DNA of 41,740 nucleotides from Cytophagales bacterium (lineage in GTDB: Bacteria; Bacteroidota; Bacteroidia; Cytophagales; Spirosomataceae), in assembly GCA_004292855.1 (NCBI GenBank), contig RDXN01000083.1:1-41740 (forward strand), given 5' to 3'. Below the pieces are notes generated by a model. The model was not told where the DNA came from, did no database searches, and saw nothing but the letters and a program-made list of their open reading frames with translations. The position numbers were made by a program, and so were the translations under genes. Shown here piece by piece: positions 33,004-41,688 of this stretch. The first letter of the stretch is position 1. Each line of letters starts with the position of its first letter.

Positions 33004-33351
33004 ATGAAGTCAATACCACTTTACATCATGGCCGCGCTGTATGTTTTTGCGGGCGTCATGCACTTTATCAAACCCGACAACTACATGGCGATTATGCCGC
33101 CGTATGTTCCAGCACACGGCCAAATGGTGTTTTGGAGCGGCATTGCCGAAGTAGTGCTTGGGATTGGACTGGTTTTTCCGGCAACGCGGTCATGGGCCGC
33201 CATTGGTCTTATTGTCCTTCTTATTGCCGTGTTCCCAGCCAACCTGTACATGGCTACCTCCGAAAAATTTGTGGCCCTACCCCGGTGGTTCGTTTGGGGA
33301 CGGCTACCGGTGCAGGGCCTGCTGATCTGGTGGGCGCGGCTGTATGTCTAG
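33004..33351 (+). CDS. DoxX-like small membrane protein
   Basis: 115 residues with four transmembrane helices (about 5-23, 38-56, 62-80, 95-113). IMAALYVFAGVMHFIKPDNYM and FWSGIAEVVLGIGLVFPATR match the DoxX/DoxD-like family. Members have been linked to thiol and redox functions in membranes, but most are uncharacterised. The last four bases overlap the convergent radical SAM gene. Confidence 0.85.
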   Translation: MKSIPLYIMAALYVFAGVMHFIKPDNYMAIMPPYVPAHGQMVFWSGIAEVVLGIGLVFPATRSWAAIGLIVLLIAVFPANLYMATSEKFVALPRWFVWGRLPVQGLLIWWARLYV

Positions 33352-34487
33352 GTCCAGTACAACACGGGCGCGTTCGGGAAACGCTTGGCCCACTCGTCAT
33401 AGAAGAACCGTTTGAGGGCCTTCATCTCATCGGGTAGGTACACGTATTTGGTGCCGCCAAACTTGTTGCGTTTTTCGGCGCGGGTGACCTCATCCATATC
33501 GAGCGTGGTGTTGGGATACCAGCTTTGCAGGACATCTTTGGAGCCGGGCGTGAAGCGGTGGGTAATAAACTCCGCGTTCACGTCGGTGGGGGTAACGCCG
33601 GGACCAAAATCAAGGGCATCAGCAAGGCGGTCGAGCAGGTGGGTATAGTGCTCGCGCCAATCGGGGATGGGCATGATAGGCGCAATGATTACGCCGACCG
33701 GATACCCGCCCCCCCCCAACTCTTCGGGCAAAGCCAACTGCCGCAATGCCCCTAAACGAGCCTCCACCGAGGCCGTGCCGCCTTCAAGTCGGCGGGCAAT
33801 AGACTCAGCGTTCAGACTCACGCGGGCACGGGTATGGCCTTTGTGATCAAGCGACAACAGGCCCTCAACCTGATTATATTTGGTCACGAAACGTAGTTGG
33901 GCGTTCTCGCGTGTACTGAAATAGCGGATGCTTTCAGCCAAACTGCCCGTGAGGTGCTCAATACCAATTACATCGGTGTAGCAACTCACCTCAAACGACG
34001 TTGGCTCGCCCCGACGTTCGCTGATGCCCAGGCGCGACGTTTGCTCATATTGTGCCGTATTAGACAACATGGCCGGGAGGTTGGCGTACGTACGAACCAC
34101 GGGCGGGCCAGCCAAACTACCGGCCAAATAACAATATTGACAGTGGGCAGGGCAACCCTCGGCAATGTTCATTTGCCAATCGGCAGAGGGCGGGATCGGT
34201 TGCAACCGAAACGCCGACGGGGGCGCATTCACCACAGCAAGCGTGTTCTTGGCAATCCGATAGGTCTCGCGGTCATCGGCACCGCGCAGGCCGGTGATGC
34301 GGTTGTTTTTCATCACCTCAATGGGCAGACCGAGTGCCGAAATCCGCTCGTACATCTGCTGCCCAAAGGGTTCGTTGAGCGCATCGGGCGTAAATACAAC
34401 GCGTCGGGGCATCCAAAGCCGGGCCGAGCGCGTGTCAACGGAAGGCGTGGCAGGATGGACAGCTAACTGATTGTCGGACAGATACAT
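33348..34487 (-). CDS. Spore photoproduct lyase-like radical SAM protein
   Basis: 379 residues. The iron-sulfur motif CPAHCQYC (CX3CX2C, residues about 111-118) binds the 4Fe-4S cluster and S-adenosylmethionine, as in the radical SAM superfamily. IAEGCPAHCQYCYLAGSLAG and DVIGIEHLTGSL fit the spore photoproduct lyase family, which repairs the thymine dimer spore photoproduct. The host is not expected to form endospores, so the substrate may differ (another DNA or nucleotide lesion). It is a single gene with a normal length for the family. The call to family is firm; the role is inferred. Confidence 0.85.
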   Translation of the reverse strand: MYLSDNQLAVHPATPSVDTRSARLWMPRRVVFTPDALNEPFGQQMYERISALGLPIEVMKNNRITGLRGADDRETYRIAKNTLAVVNAPPSAFRLQPIPPSADWQMNIAEGCPAHCQYCYLAGSLAGPPVVRTYANLPAMLSNTAQYEQTSRLGISERRGEPTSFEVSCYTDVIGIEHLTGSLAESIRYFSTRENAQLRFVTKYNQVEGLLSLDHKGHTRARVSLNAESIARRLEGGTASVEARLGALRQLALPEELGGGGYPVGVIIAPIMPIPDWREHYTHLLDRLADALDFGPGVTPTDVNAEFITHRFTPGSKDVLQSWYPNTTLDMDEVTRAEKRNKFGGTKYVYLPDEMKALKRFFYDEWAKRFPNAPVLYWT

Positions 34488-34574
34488 AGAAAAGAAACGT
34501 TGAGTGGCAATTTTCTATATTGATAACAATCCTCGGTGTGTTTTAGTCCATAAATTTTCGACTTTTCTTTACAA

Positions 34575-34602
34575 AAAAGCCCCGCTTTTGGGCGGGGCTT
34601 TT
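34575..34602 (-). terminator. Bidirectional terminator after the small lipoprotein gene
   Basis: An 11-bp perfect stem (AAAAGCCCCGC with GCGGGGCTTTT) around a six-base loop. A/T runs on both sides give a T-run on either strand. It serves the lipoprotein gene at 34627-34830 on the minus strand. Confidence 0.85.
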
Positions 34603-34626
34603 CAAAATGTCGGTGTAGTTCCGAGA

Positions 34627-34830
34627 TTACTTTGCGCTATCAGCAGGAGCAACAGCAGCCGAGTCGGTAGCCATTGTCGAGGCAGAATCGGTTGTCATGG
34701 CAGCCGAGTCAGTCGACATGGTTGTCGTTGCCGTTGAGTCAACAGCAGCTTCTTCCGTCTTTGGTTTGCTTTGGCAAGCGGCAAAGGTAATCATCGTTCC
34801 TACGAACAATAGAGCGAAGACTTTCTTCAT
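34627..34830 (-). CDS. Small lipoprotein with Thr/Asp/Ser/Ala repeats
   Basis: 67 residues. A lipoprotein signal peptide has the lipobox FAAC near residue 19. The mature part is almost entirely low-complexity, with repeated TDSA/STMATDSA units and no aromatic residues after the lipobox. Such a tail is probably unfolded and exposed from the membrane. A normal start context and a strong terminator right after it argue for a real, well-expressed gene. No function can be assigned; similar tiny acidic lipoproteins are frequent in Bacteroidota. Confidence 0.75.
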   Translation of the reverse strand: MKKVFALLFVGTMITFAACQSKPKTEEAAVDSTATTTMSTDSAAMTTDSASTMATDSAAVAPADSAK

Positions 34831-34890
34831 TGTCTTTTAGTGGTTTAATGGTTTCAGATGCAAATATTGATATTAACGTGTAAAATGCAA

Positions 34891-34926
34891 TAAAGCCCCT
34901 CATTTAATTTAAATTAAGGGGCTTTA
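34891..34926 (-). terminator. Stem-loop terminator after the GtrA-like gene
   Basis: TAAAGCCCCT (34891-34900) pairs perfectly with AGGGGCTTTA (34917-34926) around an AT-rich, partly self-complementary middle. It lies about 48 bases downstream of the GtrA-like stop codon. The T-run on the minus strand is short, so it may be a weak or bidirectional terminator. Confidence 0.6.
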
Positions 34927-34973
34927 CATCGAAAAAATTATGTTTGACAATAGGTCAAGTTGAATACGTTTGA

Positions 34974-35459
34974 TTAATCTGTATTTCGATTGCCCGTGAG
35001 CCGGTCATACATGCCCGTACTACGAAATGTGAGGAGTTTGTGACCAAAATAGTTAGCTAGAAAGCTGAATCCCATGCCAACTACGTGCGACGATTTTTCA
35101 CGCCAGAATACCTTCGCTTCAGGGAACAGAGGATTGGCTACGTAACGCAACGTGCCTACCGACACCAGATATTGAACAGCCCACGCCACCAGAGCGATCA
35201 CCAAAAACTTAACGGCTTCCCGGTTTGTGTTTCCGGTTTCTTTGGCCGAAAAAGCGAATAGTTTGGTTGGAACAAAGCTGATGACTGTAGCAGTCAAATA
35301 GCCCAGCAAGACGCTTGTATCGAAGCTATAGTCGAGAGATTCACGATAGAAAATCTGGCTGAAAAAGTTAACGGACGCGCCAAAGACCGCCGTCAAAAAG
35401 AACGTAAAGAACTCTCTGTGTCGACCTAGTTTATCTAGCTGCAAAATTCCCACGTTCAC
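34974..35459 (-). CDS. GtrA-like membrane protein
   Basis: 161 residues starting with GTG at 35459; a stop lies eight codons upstream and no better start is available. Four transmembrane helices (about 18-36, 45-68, 82-103, 122-143) and the C-terminal GHKLLTFRS match the GtrA family, whose members help flip or transfer polyprenyl-linked sugars. It is 102 bases downstream of nuoN on the same strand and may be co-transcribed. A link to the polysaccharide cluster is possible but not shown. Confidence 0.8.
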   Translation of the reverse strand: MNVGILQLDKLGRHREFFTFFLTAVFGASVNFFSQIFYRESLDYSFDTSVLLGYLTATVISFVPTKLFAFSAKETGNTNREAVKFLVIALVAWAVQYLVSVGTLRYVANPLFPEAKVFWREKSSHVVGMGFSFLANYFGHKLLTFRSTGMYDRLTGNRNTD

Positions 35460-35561
35460 GATCCAAAGCCAATTTGAGATTATTTATTGTTATCCAACTC
35501 TCAAAGGTGAAAATAAGTTAGAGGGCCTTTTCTAACGTTCTCATTTACTGATTGTATGGCG

Positions 35562-36959
35562 TTATACTAAACCCTGTATAATGCCCGGCACCACACCCAA
35601 CACGATGGTTAGAATGGTGGCGGCAATAAGCATATACTTGTAGAACGGGGCCACCCGGATGGCCGAGGTTTGCCCATCGCGCAGGTACATGGCGATAATG
35701 ACCCGGAAGTAGTAGTAAATCCCCACCGCCGACATTAACACGGCCACCACCAACAACCAAATGATTCCTTTATCGGCAGCGGTTGTGAACACCATAAACT
35801 TACCCCAGAAGCCCGCCGTGAGCGGAATACCGGCTAACGACAGCATCGACACGGCCATGACAAACCCAAGCAACGGGTTTTGCCGCGCCAGCCCGTTAAA
35901 AGCATCATAGCTCTCGTCGGTGGTGCGGCCCTCGCCCGATTGGTGTCGATTCACAAGCAACAATACTCCAAAAGCGGCAATGGTAGCGACCGAATAGGCC
36001 AGCGAATAAAACACCAACGCTCCTTTGCTTTGTTGACCAATGGCCGTGAGCGCGATGAGCAGATAACCCGCGTGCGAGATGCTCGAGTAGGCCATCATGC
36101 GCTTGAAGCTACCCTGATAAACAGCCGTTAGGTTGGCGACCAGCAGTGTTATAACCGTAATAACCGTCAGAATCATGCCCCAGAACGGGTAAATGCCGCT
36201 AAAGGACACCGACAGCAAGCGGAACAAGGCCGCGAACCCAGCCGTTTTTACCACTGTCGACATGAACGCGGTGAATAGGGTAGGGGCACCCTCGTACACG
36301 TCGGGCGTCCAGAAGTGGAACGGAGCCGCCGAGACCTTGAAAAGCATCCCGATCAGCACCATCAACATGCCCATGAACAGCAGTAAAGGTGATGTAAGCG
36401 TTTGCGCTGAAGACGCGTAGGCCCGAATATCGGAGATTACGAACGAACCTGTTGCGCCGTAAAGCAGGGCCATGCCAAACAGCATGATGCCGGTAGCGAA
36501 CGCGCCCATCAGGAAGTATTTCAAAGCGGCTTCGTTGGAACGGAGATTCCGCTTGTCACTGCCCGTGAGCACATACATAGCCACCGAGAGAATTTCAACG
36601 CCCACGAACAACATAATCAGGTTTTCAAACCCGATCATCATGATAGCCCCCACGAGTGAGAACAACATGATGGCGTAATATTCGGCGGGTTGAGCGGCCT
36701 CGTCTTCTAAGAAACTACTCGACAACGACACAACCATAAACGCCGACAGCAACACGATGGTCGTGAAGGCAATGGAGAGGTTGTTGGAGAGCAACATCTC
36801 GTTGAAATACATGTAGGTTTTACCCCAGTCGGCAAACGACGAAACCCCGGCAACGACGATAAACAACAGCGTGGCGGGCAACAAAATGGCCTTCGATTTG
36901 GCGAACCCCAGGAACAACAGGGCAATTCCGAAAACCGAGAGTAAAATGATCGGTAGCAT
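35562..36959 (-). CDS. nuoN: NADH-quinone oxidoreductase subunit N
   Basis: 465 residues with about 14 transmembrane helices. It is an antiporter-like proton-pumping subunit of complex I in the inner membrane. FHFWTPDVYEGAPTLFTAFMSTVVK near residue 215 and RMMAYSSISHAGYLLIAL near 290 are conserved NuoN segments; the Lys of MSTVVK and the preceding helices carry the proton path. It is the last of the nuoK-L-M-N series. The gap to nuoM (100 bases) holds a long inverted repeat, which is unusual within a nuo operon. Confidence 0.95.
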   Translation of the reverse strand: MLPIILLSVFGIALLFLGFAKSKAILLPATLLFIVVAGVSSFADWGKTYMYFNEMLLSNNLSIAFTTIVLLSAFMVVSLSSSFLEDEAAQPAEYYAIMLFSLVGAIMMIGFENLIMLFVGVEILSVAMYVLTGSDKRNLRSNEAALKYFLMGAFATGIMLFGMALLYGATGSFVISDIRAYASSAQTLTSPLLLFMGMLMVLIGMLFKVSAAPFHFWTPDVYEGAPTLFTAFMSTVVKTAGFAALFRLLSVSFSGIYPFWGMILTVITVITLLVANLTAVYQGSFKRMMAYSSISHAGYLLIALTAIGQQSKGALVFYSLAYSVATIAAFGVLLLVNRHQSGEGRTTDESYDAFNGLARQNPLLGFVMAVSMLSLAGIPLTAGFWGKFMVFTTAADKGIIWLLVVAVLMSAVGIYYYFRVIIAMYLRDGQTSAIRVAPFYKYMLIAATILTIVLGVVPGIIQGLV

Positions 36960-36968
36960 AAATTAGTT

Positions 36969-37059
36969 GGCAGTTAGCAGTAGCAGTAAGCAGTAGCGGT
37001 GGACAGGCATTGATCCCGATACGTCGGACCGCTGCCCACTGCTACTGCCTACTGCTACT
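36969..37059. repeat. 28-bp imperfect inverted repeat built from CAGTAG/CAGTTAG units between nuoM and nuoN
   Basis: 36979-37006 is complementary to 37032-37059 with 3 mismatches in 28, two of which become G-U pairs in the minus-strand mRNA. The left arm consists of 6-7 base tandem units (CAGTTAG, CAGTAG, CAGTAAG, CAGTAG). GGCAGTTAGCAGT at 36969-36981 also occurs in the first megasynthase gene. The stem-loop starts directly after the nuoM stop codon. Confidence 0.8.
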
Positions 37060-38505
37060 TTACTTTACATATTGCAACAGGTTCGTAACGGCGGGTTCGG
37101 TGAGTTTCAGGAACGAGGCAGGGTAGAGGCCCATCCAGAACACAAAAATCACGAGCGGAATCAGCACCCAGGCTTCGGAGCCGGTCAGATCGGCAAAGGA
37201 CTGCGTGTTGGCAGAGGGTTGCCCAAACATGGTTTTCTGGAACATGCGGAGCATATAAACCGCGCCCAAAATGATGGTCAGGCCCGCAAACGCGCCGAGG
37301 TAGTTGTTGTAGTCGAATACTCCTTTCAGCAACAAAAACTCACCCACAAAACCGTTGGTGAGCGGCAGAGCCACGCTGCCTAACATGATAATCATGAACA
37401 GGGCCGTAAGCTTGGGCGTCGTGCGCGTGATGCCGCCGAGTTGGTCGAGTTGGCGCGTCTTGGCCCGGTCGAAAATCAATTCGGCTACAAAGAACAAGCC
37501 CACCACGTTGATGCCATGAGCGAGCATCTGAATCAGGGCACCCTGCACACCGTAGGCTGTTTGCGAGAACACGCCAGCGGACATCAGGCCCACGTGAGCA
37601 AACGATGAATACGCGATAAGCCGCTTCATGTCGCGCTGCCGGATGGCAATGATTGAACCGTACACGATGCCAATCACCGAAAGTATGGCGGCTGTCATCC
37701 CCCAGGTATCAACACCTTCCGGTACAATGGGTAAAATGAACCGAATGACGCCGTACACGCCCATCTTGAGCATGATACCTGCCAGCAACATCGTCGCAGG
37801 CGTTGGCGACTCCACATAGGTGTCGGGTTGCCAGGTGTGGAACGGGAACACCGGCATCTTGATGGCGAACGCAATAAAGAACGCCCAAAATACCCACCCC
37901 TGCGCCGAGGGCGTCAGGTTCAGGTTGTAAAAATCGGTGATGGCCGACGAATGCGGCACAGGCGTCTGGTAATACAAATACACCAGCGCGACGAGCATAA
38001 ACAAGCTGCCGAAGATGGTGTAGATGAAGAACTTAAACGTGACCGGAACGCGGTTGGCCCCGCCCCATATAGCCGCTAGAAAATAAATCGGAATCAGCGC
38101 AGCCTCAAAGAACAGGTAAAACAGAAACGCGTCGCGGGCCGTGAACACACCCATCAAAGCCGCCTGCATGAACAGGATGAGGGCGTAAAACGAGTTCGGG
38201 CGGCTATAGTTTTGCCGGAAGGCCGACAAACAAATGAGCGGCACGAGTAAGCCCGTTAACAGAACGAGCAAGATGCTGATGCCGTCGATACCGCCACTGA
38301 ACCGGATGCCAAGCGCACCAATCCAGGGGTAGTCGAAGCCAAACTGCGACTGCGCGTCGGGCGTGAATCGACCAAAAATCCAGGCCGCCAACACCAGTTC
38401 GAGCATCGCGGCTGTGATGGCTACGCGCTTGGCGGTGTCGCCCTTGAGAAGGAGTGTGACGGTGGCCGCGAGGGCCGGAAACAAAATCAGAAGTAGCGTG
38501 AGCAT
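37060..38505 (-). CDS. nuoM: NADH-quinone oxidoreductase subunit M
   Basis: 481 residues with about 14 transmembrane helices, the second antiporter-like subunit of complex I. FEAALIPIYFLAAIWGG near residue 135 contains the conserved Glu of TM5. FPFHTWQPDTYVESPTPATML near 223 and DMKRLIAYSSFAHVG near 290 are signature regions. Start chosen at MLTLLLILFPALAA, 16 bases after the nuoL stop. Length is normal. Confidence 0.96.
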   Translation of the reverse strand: MLTLLLILFPALAATVTLLLKGDTAKRVAITAAMLELVLAAWIFGRFTPDAQSQFGFDYPWIGALGIRFSGGIDGISILLVLLTGLLVPLICLSAFRQNYSRPNSFYALILFMQAALMGVFTARDAFLFYLFFEAALIPIYFLAAIWGGANRVPVTFKFFIYTIFGSLFMLVALVYLYYQTPVPHSSAITDFYNLNLTPSAQGWVFWAFFIAFAIKMPVFPFHTWQPDTYVESPTPATMLLAGIMLKMGVYGVIRFILPIVPEGVDTWGMTAAILSVIGIVYGSIIAIRQRDMKRLIAYSSFAHVGLMSAGVFSQTAYGVQGALIQMLAHGINVVGLFFVAELIFDRAKTRQLDQLGGITRTTPKLTALFMIIMLGSVALPLTNGFVGEFLLLKGVFDYNNYLGAFAGLTIILGAVYMLRMFQKTMFGQPSANTQSFADLTGSEAWVLIPLVIFVFWMGLYPASFLKLTEPAVTNLLQYVK

Positions 38506-38521
38506 AGGTAGGTCGTTCCGA

Positions 38522-40468
38522 TCAGATATTCAAATAGCCCAGGACAGTCGTCCAATTCACAAAAAACCGGAGCGCGATAATCAGGGCGATACTCAGCACC
38601 ATCGCAAACATGTAGGAGCCAATGGAGCCGTTTTGCACGAGCCGCAACTGCCCAGACGCCGTCCGAACCAACCAGGCAACTGCCCCCACAACGCCATCGA
38701 CGACGAACTCGCCGAAGCTGTAGAAGCCATCGCCCAAGGCACGAACGGGCCGCACGATGATGCGCTCGTACAGTTCGTCCACATAAAATTTGTTGTACAC
38801 TACCTGAGCAGGCAACGAGCGCGGGTCTGAGTCGGGGGCGGGCAGGGCCGCGTTGCGTACGTACAATACATACGCGAAAGCGGCTGAGAGCAAGGCTACC
38901 CCCGCCGAAATTGCCATCAACATCAGTTCTTCGCTTGCCCCCATCACCGGCCCTCCAAACGCCGTGGGGTTCACCTGTTGTGAGCCTTCATAGAGCGGGG
39001 CCATAAACTCGGCCAGCATCGAATGGCCACCCAGCGCGTGAGGCACGTTCAGGAAACCGCCCACCACCGACAACACGGCCAGCACCATCAGCGGGATGGT
39101 CATGCTCAGGGGCGACTCGTGCAGGTGGTGCTTTTGTTCGGCAGTACCCCGGAACTCCCCGAAGAACGTCAGGAACAGCAGCCGGAACATGTAGAACGAG
39201 GTCATGGCCGAGCCAAGCACACCCAACACCCACAGGATTTTGTTGTGTTCCCAGACGTGGGCCAGAATTTCGTCTTTCGAGAAGAAGCCCGCGAACGGCG
39301 GAATACCCGAAATAGCAATGGTGCCAATCAGGAACGTCCAGAACGTGATGGGCAGGTATTTGCGGAGGCCACCCATGTTGCGGATGTCCTGCTCATCGCT
39401 CATCGCGTGGATGACACTACCCGCGCCGAGGAACAACAGGGCCTTAAAGAATGCGTGGGTGAGTACGTGGAACATGCCGCCCGTGTAGGCCGCAACGCTC
39501 AGACCCAAAAACATATAGCCCAATTGCGAAACGGTCGAGTAGGCCAATACTTTCTTGATGTCGTTCTGCATCAGGCCGATGCTTGCCGCCAACAGGGCTG
39601 TAGCAATGGCAATGCCGCCCATGATTTCGAGAGCCTGCGGGGCCAGGGTGTAGAGCACGTTGGCCCGTACGACCATGTAAATTCCCGCCGTAACCATCGT
39701 AGCCGCGTGAATCAGGGCCGACACCGGCGTGGGACCGGCCATCGCGTCGGGCAACCACGTGAACAGGGGAATCTGCGCCGACTTTCCCATTGCCCCTACA
39801 AACAGGAGCAACGCAATGGCCAGCACCGTTTTGTCGCCCACGCTCATCCCGGCTGCCGACTGAAACACGTCGCTGTATTCGACCGAGCCGAAGGTGGTGA
39901 AGATGAGGAAAATGCCCAGCAGGAAGCCCAAGTCGCCAATGCGGTTCATGACAAAGGCTTTGCGGGCAGCATTGTTGTAGCTGGTGTTGGTGTTCCAGAA
40001 GCCGATGAGCAGGTACGAGCAAAGGCCAACGCCCTCCCAGCCAATGAACATGATGACGAAGTTCGACCCCATCACCAGCAGGAGCATGAAGAACAAAAAC
40101 AGGTTCAGGAAGGCCATGAACTTGCCGTAGCCCTCGTCGTGCTTCATGTAGCCGATGCTGTACAGGTGAATAAGCGACCCTACGCCCGTCACAACCAGCA
40201 ACATAATCAGCGACAGTTGGTCGATCTGAAACGAGAAGTTGATCTGCATGTCGGCGACGCTGATCCAGTCGAACAAGGTAGCCTTGTAGGGTTGGTTGCC
40301 GCCCGCCCGGAAGTTGCTGAACAAAGCAATCACCGACAGAAACGACACGACCGGACCCGCTAGAGCCAACGGCCCGATCAGTGCGGTGGGTACTTTACGA
40401 AATCCTAACCCGTTGATTATAAAGCCGAGCAGGGGCAACAGGGGAATGAGAATACAGAGTAGTTCCAT
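38522..40468 (-). CDS. nuoL: NADH-quinone oxidoreductase subunit L
   Basis: 648 residues with about 16 transmembrane helices and the long lateral C-terminal helix typical of NuoL. Visible signatures: FIGWEGVGLCSYLLIGFW near 145 with the conserved Glu, PLFTWLPDAMAGPTPVSALIH near 237, and DIKKVLAYSTVSQLGYMFL near 305. It pumps protons at the distal end of the complex I membrane arm. It starts directly after the nuoK stop codon with no gap, so the two are coupled. Confidence 0.97.
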   Translation of the reverse strand: MELLCILIPLLPLLGFIINGLGFRKVPTALIGPLALAGPVVSFLSVIALFSNFRAGGNQPYKATLFDWISVADMQINFSFQIDQLSLIMLLVVTGVGSLIHLYSIGYMKHDEGYGKFMAFLNLFLFFMLLLVMGSNFVIMFIGWEGVGLCSYLLIGFWNTNTSYNNAARKAFVMNRIGDLGFLLGIFLIFTTFGSVEYSDVFQSAAGMSVGDKTVLAIALLLFVGAMGKSAQIPLFTWLPDAMAGPTPVSALIHAATMVTAGIYMVVRANVLYTLAPQALEIMGGIAIATALLAASIGLMQNDIKKVLAYSTVSQLGYMFLGLSVAAYTGGMFHVLTHAFFKALLFLGAGSVIHAMSDEQDIRNMGGLRKYLPITFWTFLIGTIAISGIPPFAGFFSKDEILAHVWEHNKILWVLGVLGSAMTSFYMFRLLFLTFFGEFRGTAEQKHHLHESPLSMTIPLMVLAVLSVVGGFLNVPHALGGHSMLAEFMAPLYEGSQQVNPTAFGGPVMGASEELMLMAISAGVALLSAAFAYVLYVRNAALPAPDSDPRSLPAQVVYNKFYVDELYERIIVRPVRALGDGFYSFGEFVVDGVVGAVAWLVRTASGQLRLVQNGSIGSYMFAMVLSIALIIALRFFVNWTTVLGYLNI

Positions 40469-40813
40469 TTACCACTTCAGTTTGTTGAGTGCCCCAATGT
40501 CGATGGAGCGCGTGTTGCGATAGATCATCACGATAATGGCGAGGCCCACCGAGACTTCGGCGGCAGCAACGGCCATGATAAAGAAGACGAAAACTTGCCC
40601 CGTGGAGTCGGATTTGTACGACGAGAAGGCGATCAGGAGCATGTTGACGGCATTGAGCATTAGCTCAATCGACATGAAGATGATAATGGCGTTCCGCCGG
40701 GTCAACACCCCGATAATGCCAATCACGAATAACGCTGTACTGAAAATCAGGTAGTAATTAAGCGGTATTTGCTGAATGACCTCCGGGATGAGTACCTGCT
40801 GAGTAGGTTGCAT
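40469..40813 (-). CDS. nuoK: NADH-quinone oxidoreductase subunit K
   Basis: 114 residues from the ATG at 40813; a longer frame to 40939 would run upstream through the promoter box and does not look like NuoK. Three transmembrane helices, with the conserved membrane Glu in MSIELMLNAVN near residue 50. PLNYYLIFSTALFVIGIIGVL is the typical NuoK first helix. It heads the nuoKLMN block in this window. nuoJ and the earlier nuo genes are not upstream; an AT-rich orphan gene and a probable transposase are found there instead. A TAnnTTTG box lies just upstream. Confidence 0.95.
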   Translation of the reverse strand: MQPTQQVLIPEVIQQIPLNYYLIFSTALFVIGIIGVLTRRNAIIIFMSIELMLNAVNMLLIAFSSYKSDSTGQVFVFFIMAVAAAEVSVGLAIIVMIYRNTRSIDIGALNKLKW

Positions 40814-40838
40814 AGTGAGCCGGTGATAAAAAGTCGGG

Positions 40839-40846
40839 CAAAGGTA
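40839..40846 (-). promoter_or_regulatory. Bacteroidota -7 promoter element of nuoK
   Basis: TACCTTTG on the minus strand, an exact TAnnTTTG match, lies 25 bases before the nuoK start. It suggests that nuoKLMN is transcribed from its own promoter. No convincing -33 TTTG at the right distance. The rest of the 297-base gap up to 41110 is AT-rich and shows no gene or RNA that I can recognise. Confidence 0.45.
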
Positions 40847-41110
40847 ATAAGAAATGGTGTCGTACGACGAAATCAAAAAGATGGAGTTTACGTTTGGATG
40901 CCCAATTTTATTTAGAATTTTGTTGTGATCTATGTACAAAGATTATTGACTCTTGTGATGCTTTAACCATGAGAGCTTTACAAGGTTAAATCGCACTCAA
41001 AAACTCTAACGCGTTCTTTTTAGAGAAGTGGAAACAGCTTTACTCATTAGTACCGTATGTCAACCACATTGGTATTCTAAACTATTTACTACTTCTAAAT
41101 AATCAATTTT

Positions 41111-41680
41111 ATGAAAAATATATCAATTGCCCTTACTGATTTTGTAAAGTCACTTCCCAATGAAATCATGCTTAGTAAAGGCGAATTGGCTGAATATGTA
41201 AAAAAATATTCAGAACTAATGGATCGTATTGACAAGTTAAATCCAGCAACTAAACTTGATATGAGTGAGAAATTCAATTCTTTATCACTCCAGTTCGATA
41301 ATTGGTTTAGGCGTCATGGTTATGGAGAAAGAAGGGCATTTGCAGTTCCCAAAAAGAAAAAGAAGGGAGGGTCGGCGACTATCAAACCCGAAAAGAAAGT
41401 TTTAACGACAAACGAAAATCCGAAAGAAACTGATTCGCAGAAAGGTCTCATTGACACAACAACTGTTATTTGTATTCCTTTGGATCGCTTAATCTTCGCA
41501 AATGGCTCGTTCGTTGCCAGTAAGTTTGTGGTTTCGGACAAGCGTTCGCAGAAATCATTCAATCACTTGAAGAATTATCTGACCAAATTTAAAAAAACAG
41601 AGTTAATAGTACTCGTTGATTCAAAAACAAGGAAAGTATTACAAGCTGATGTTACGCCACCATTCCGGCGGCTAGTTTAA
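41111..41680 (+). CDS. AT-rich orphan protein of unknown function
   Basis: 189 residues, not recognised. The N-terminal half (1-75) is helical with DKLNPATKLDMSEKFN. A Lys-rich patch (PKKKKKGG near 80) precedes a disordered linker and a C-terminal segment (115-189) with alternating strands (ELIVLVDSKTRKVLQADV). No signal peptide or membrane segment. Base composition is clearly lower in GC than all neighbours, which suggests recent transfer. It ends eight bases before a probable transposase start, so its 3' end may belong to, or be cut by, the mobile element. Nucleic-acid binding is only a guess from the basic patch. Confidence 0.6.
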   Translation: MKNISIALTDFVKSLPNEIMLSKGELAEYVKKYSELMDRIDKLNPATKLDMSEKFNSLSLQFDNWFRRHGYGERRAFAVPKKKKKGGSATIKPEKKVLTTNENPKETDSQKGLIDTTTVICIPLDRLIFANGSFVASKFVVSDKRSQKSFNHLKNYLTKFKKTELIVLVDSKTRKVLQADVTPPFRRLV

Positions 41681-41688
41681 TTTTGAGT

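Noticed and set aside
32819-33007. Small plus-strand open frame before the DoxX gene
   Set aside because: It covers the AT-rich repeat boxes, has no domain, and would overlap the start of the DoxX gene.
39023-40363. 446-codon plus-strand open frame opposite nuoL
   Set aside because: It is a shadow of the conserved nuoL gene; the product is His/Gln/Arg-rich with no known domain.
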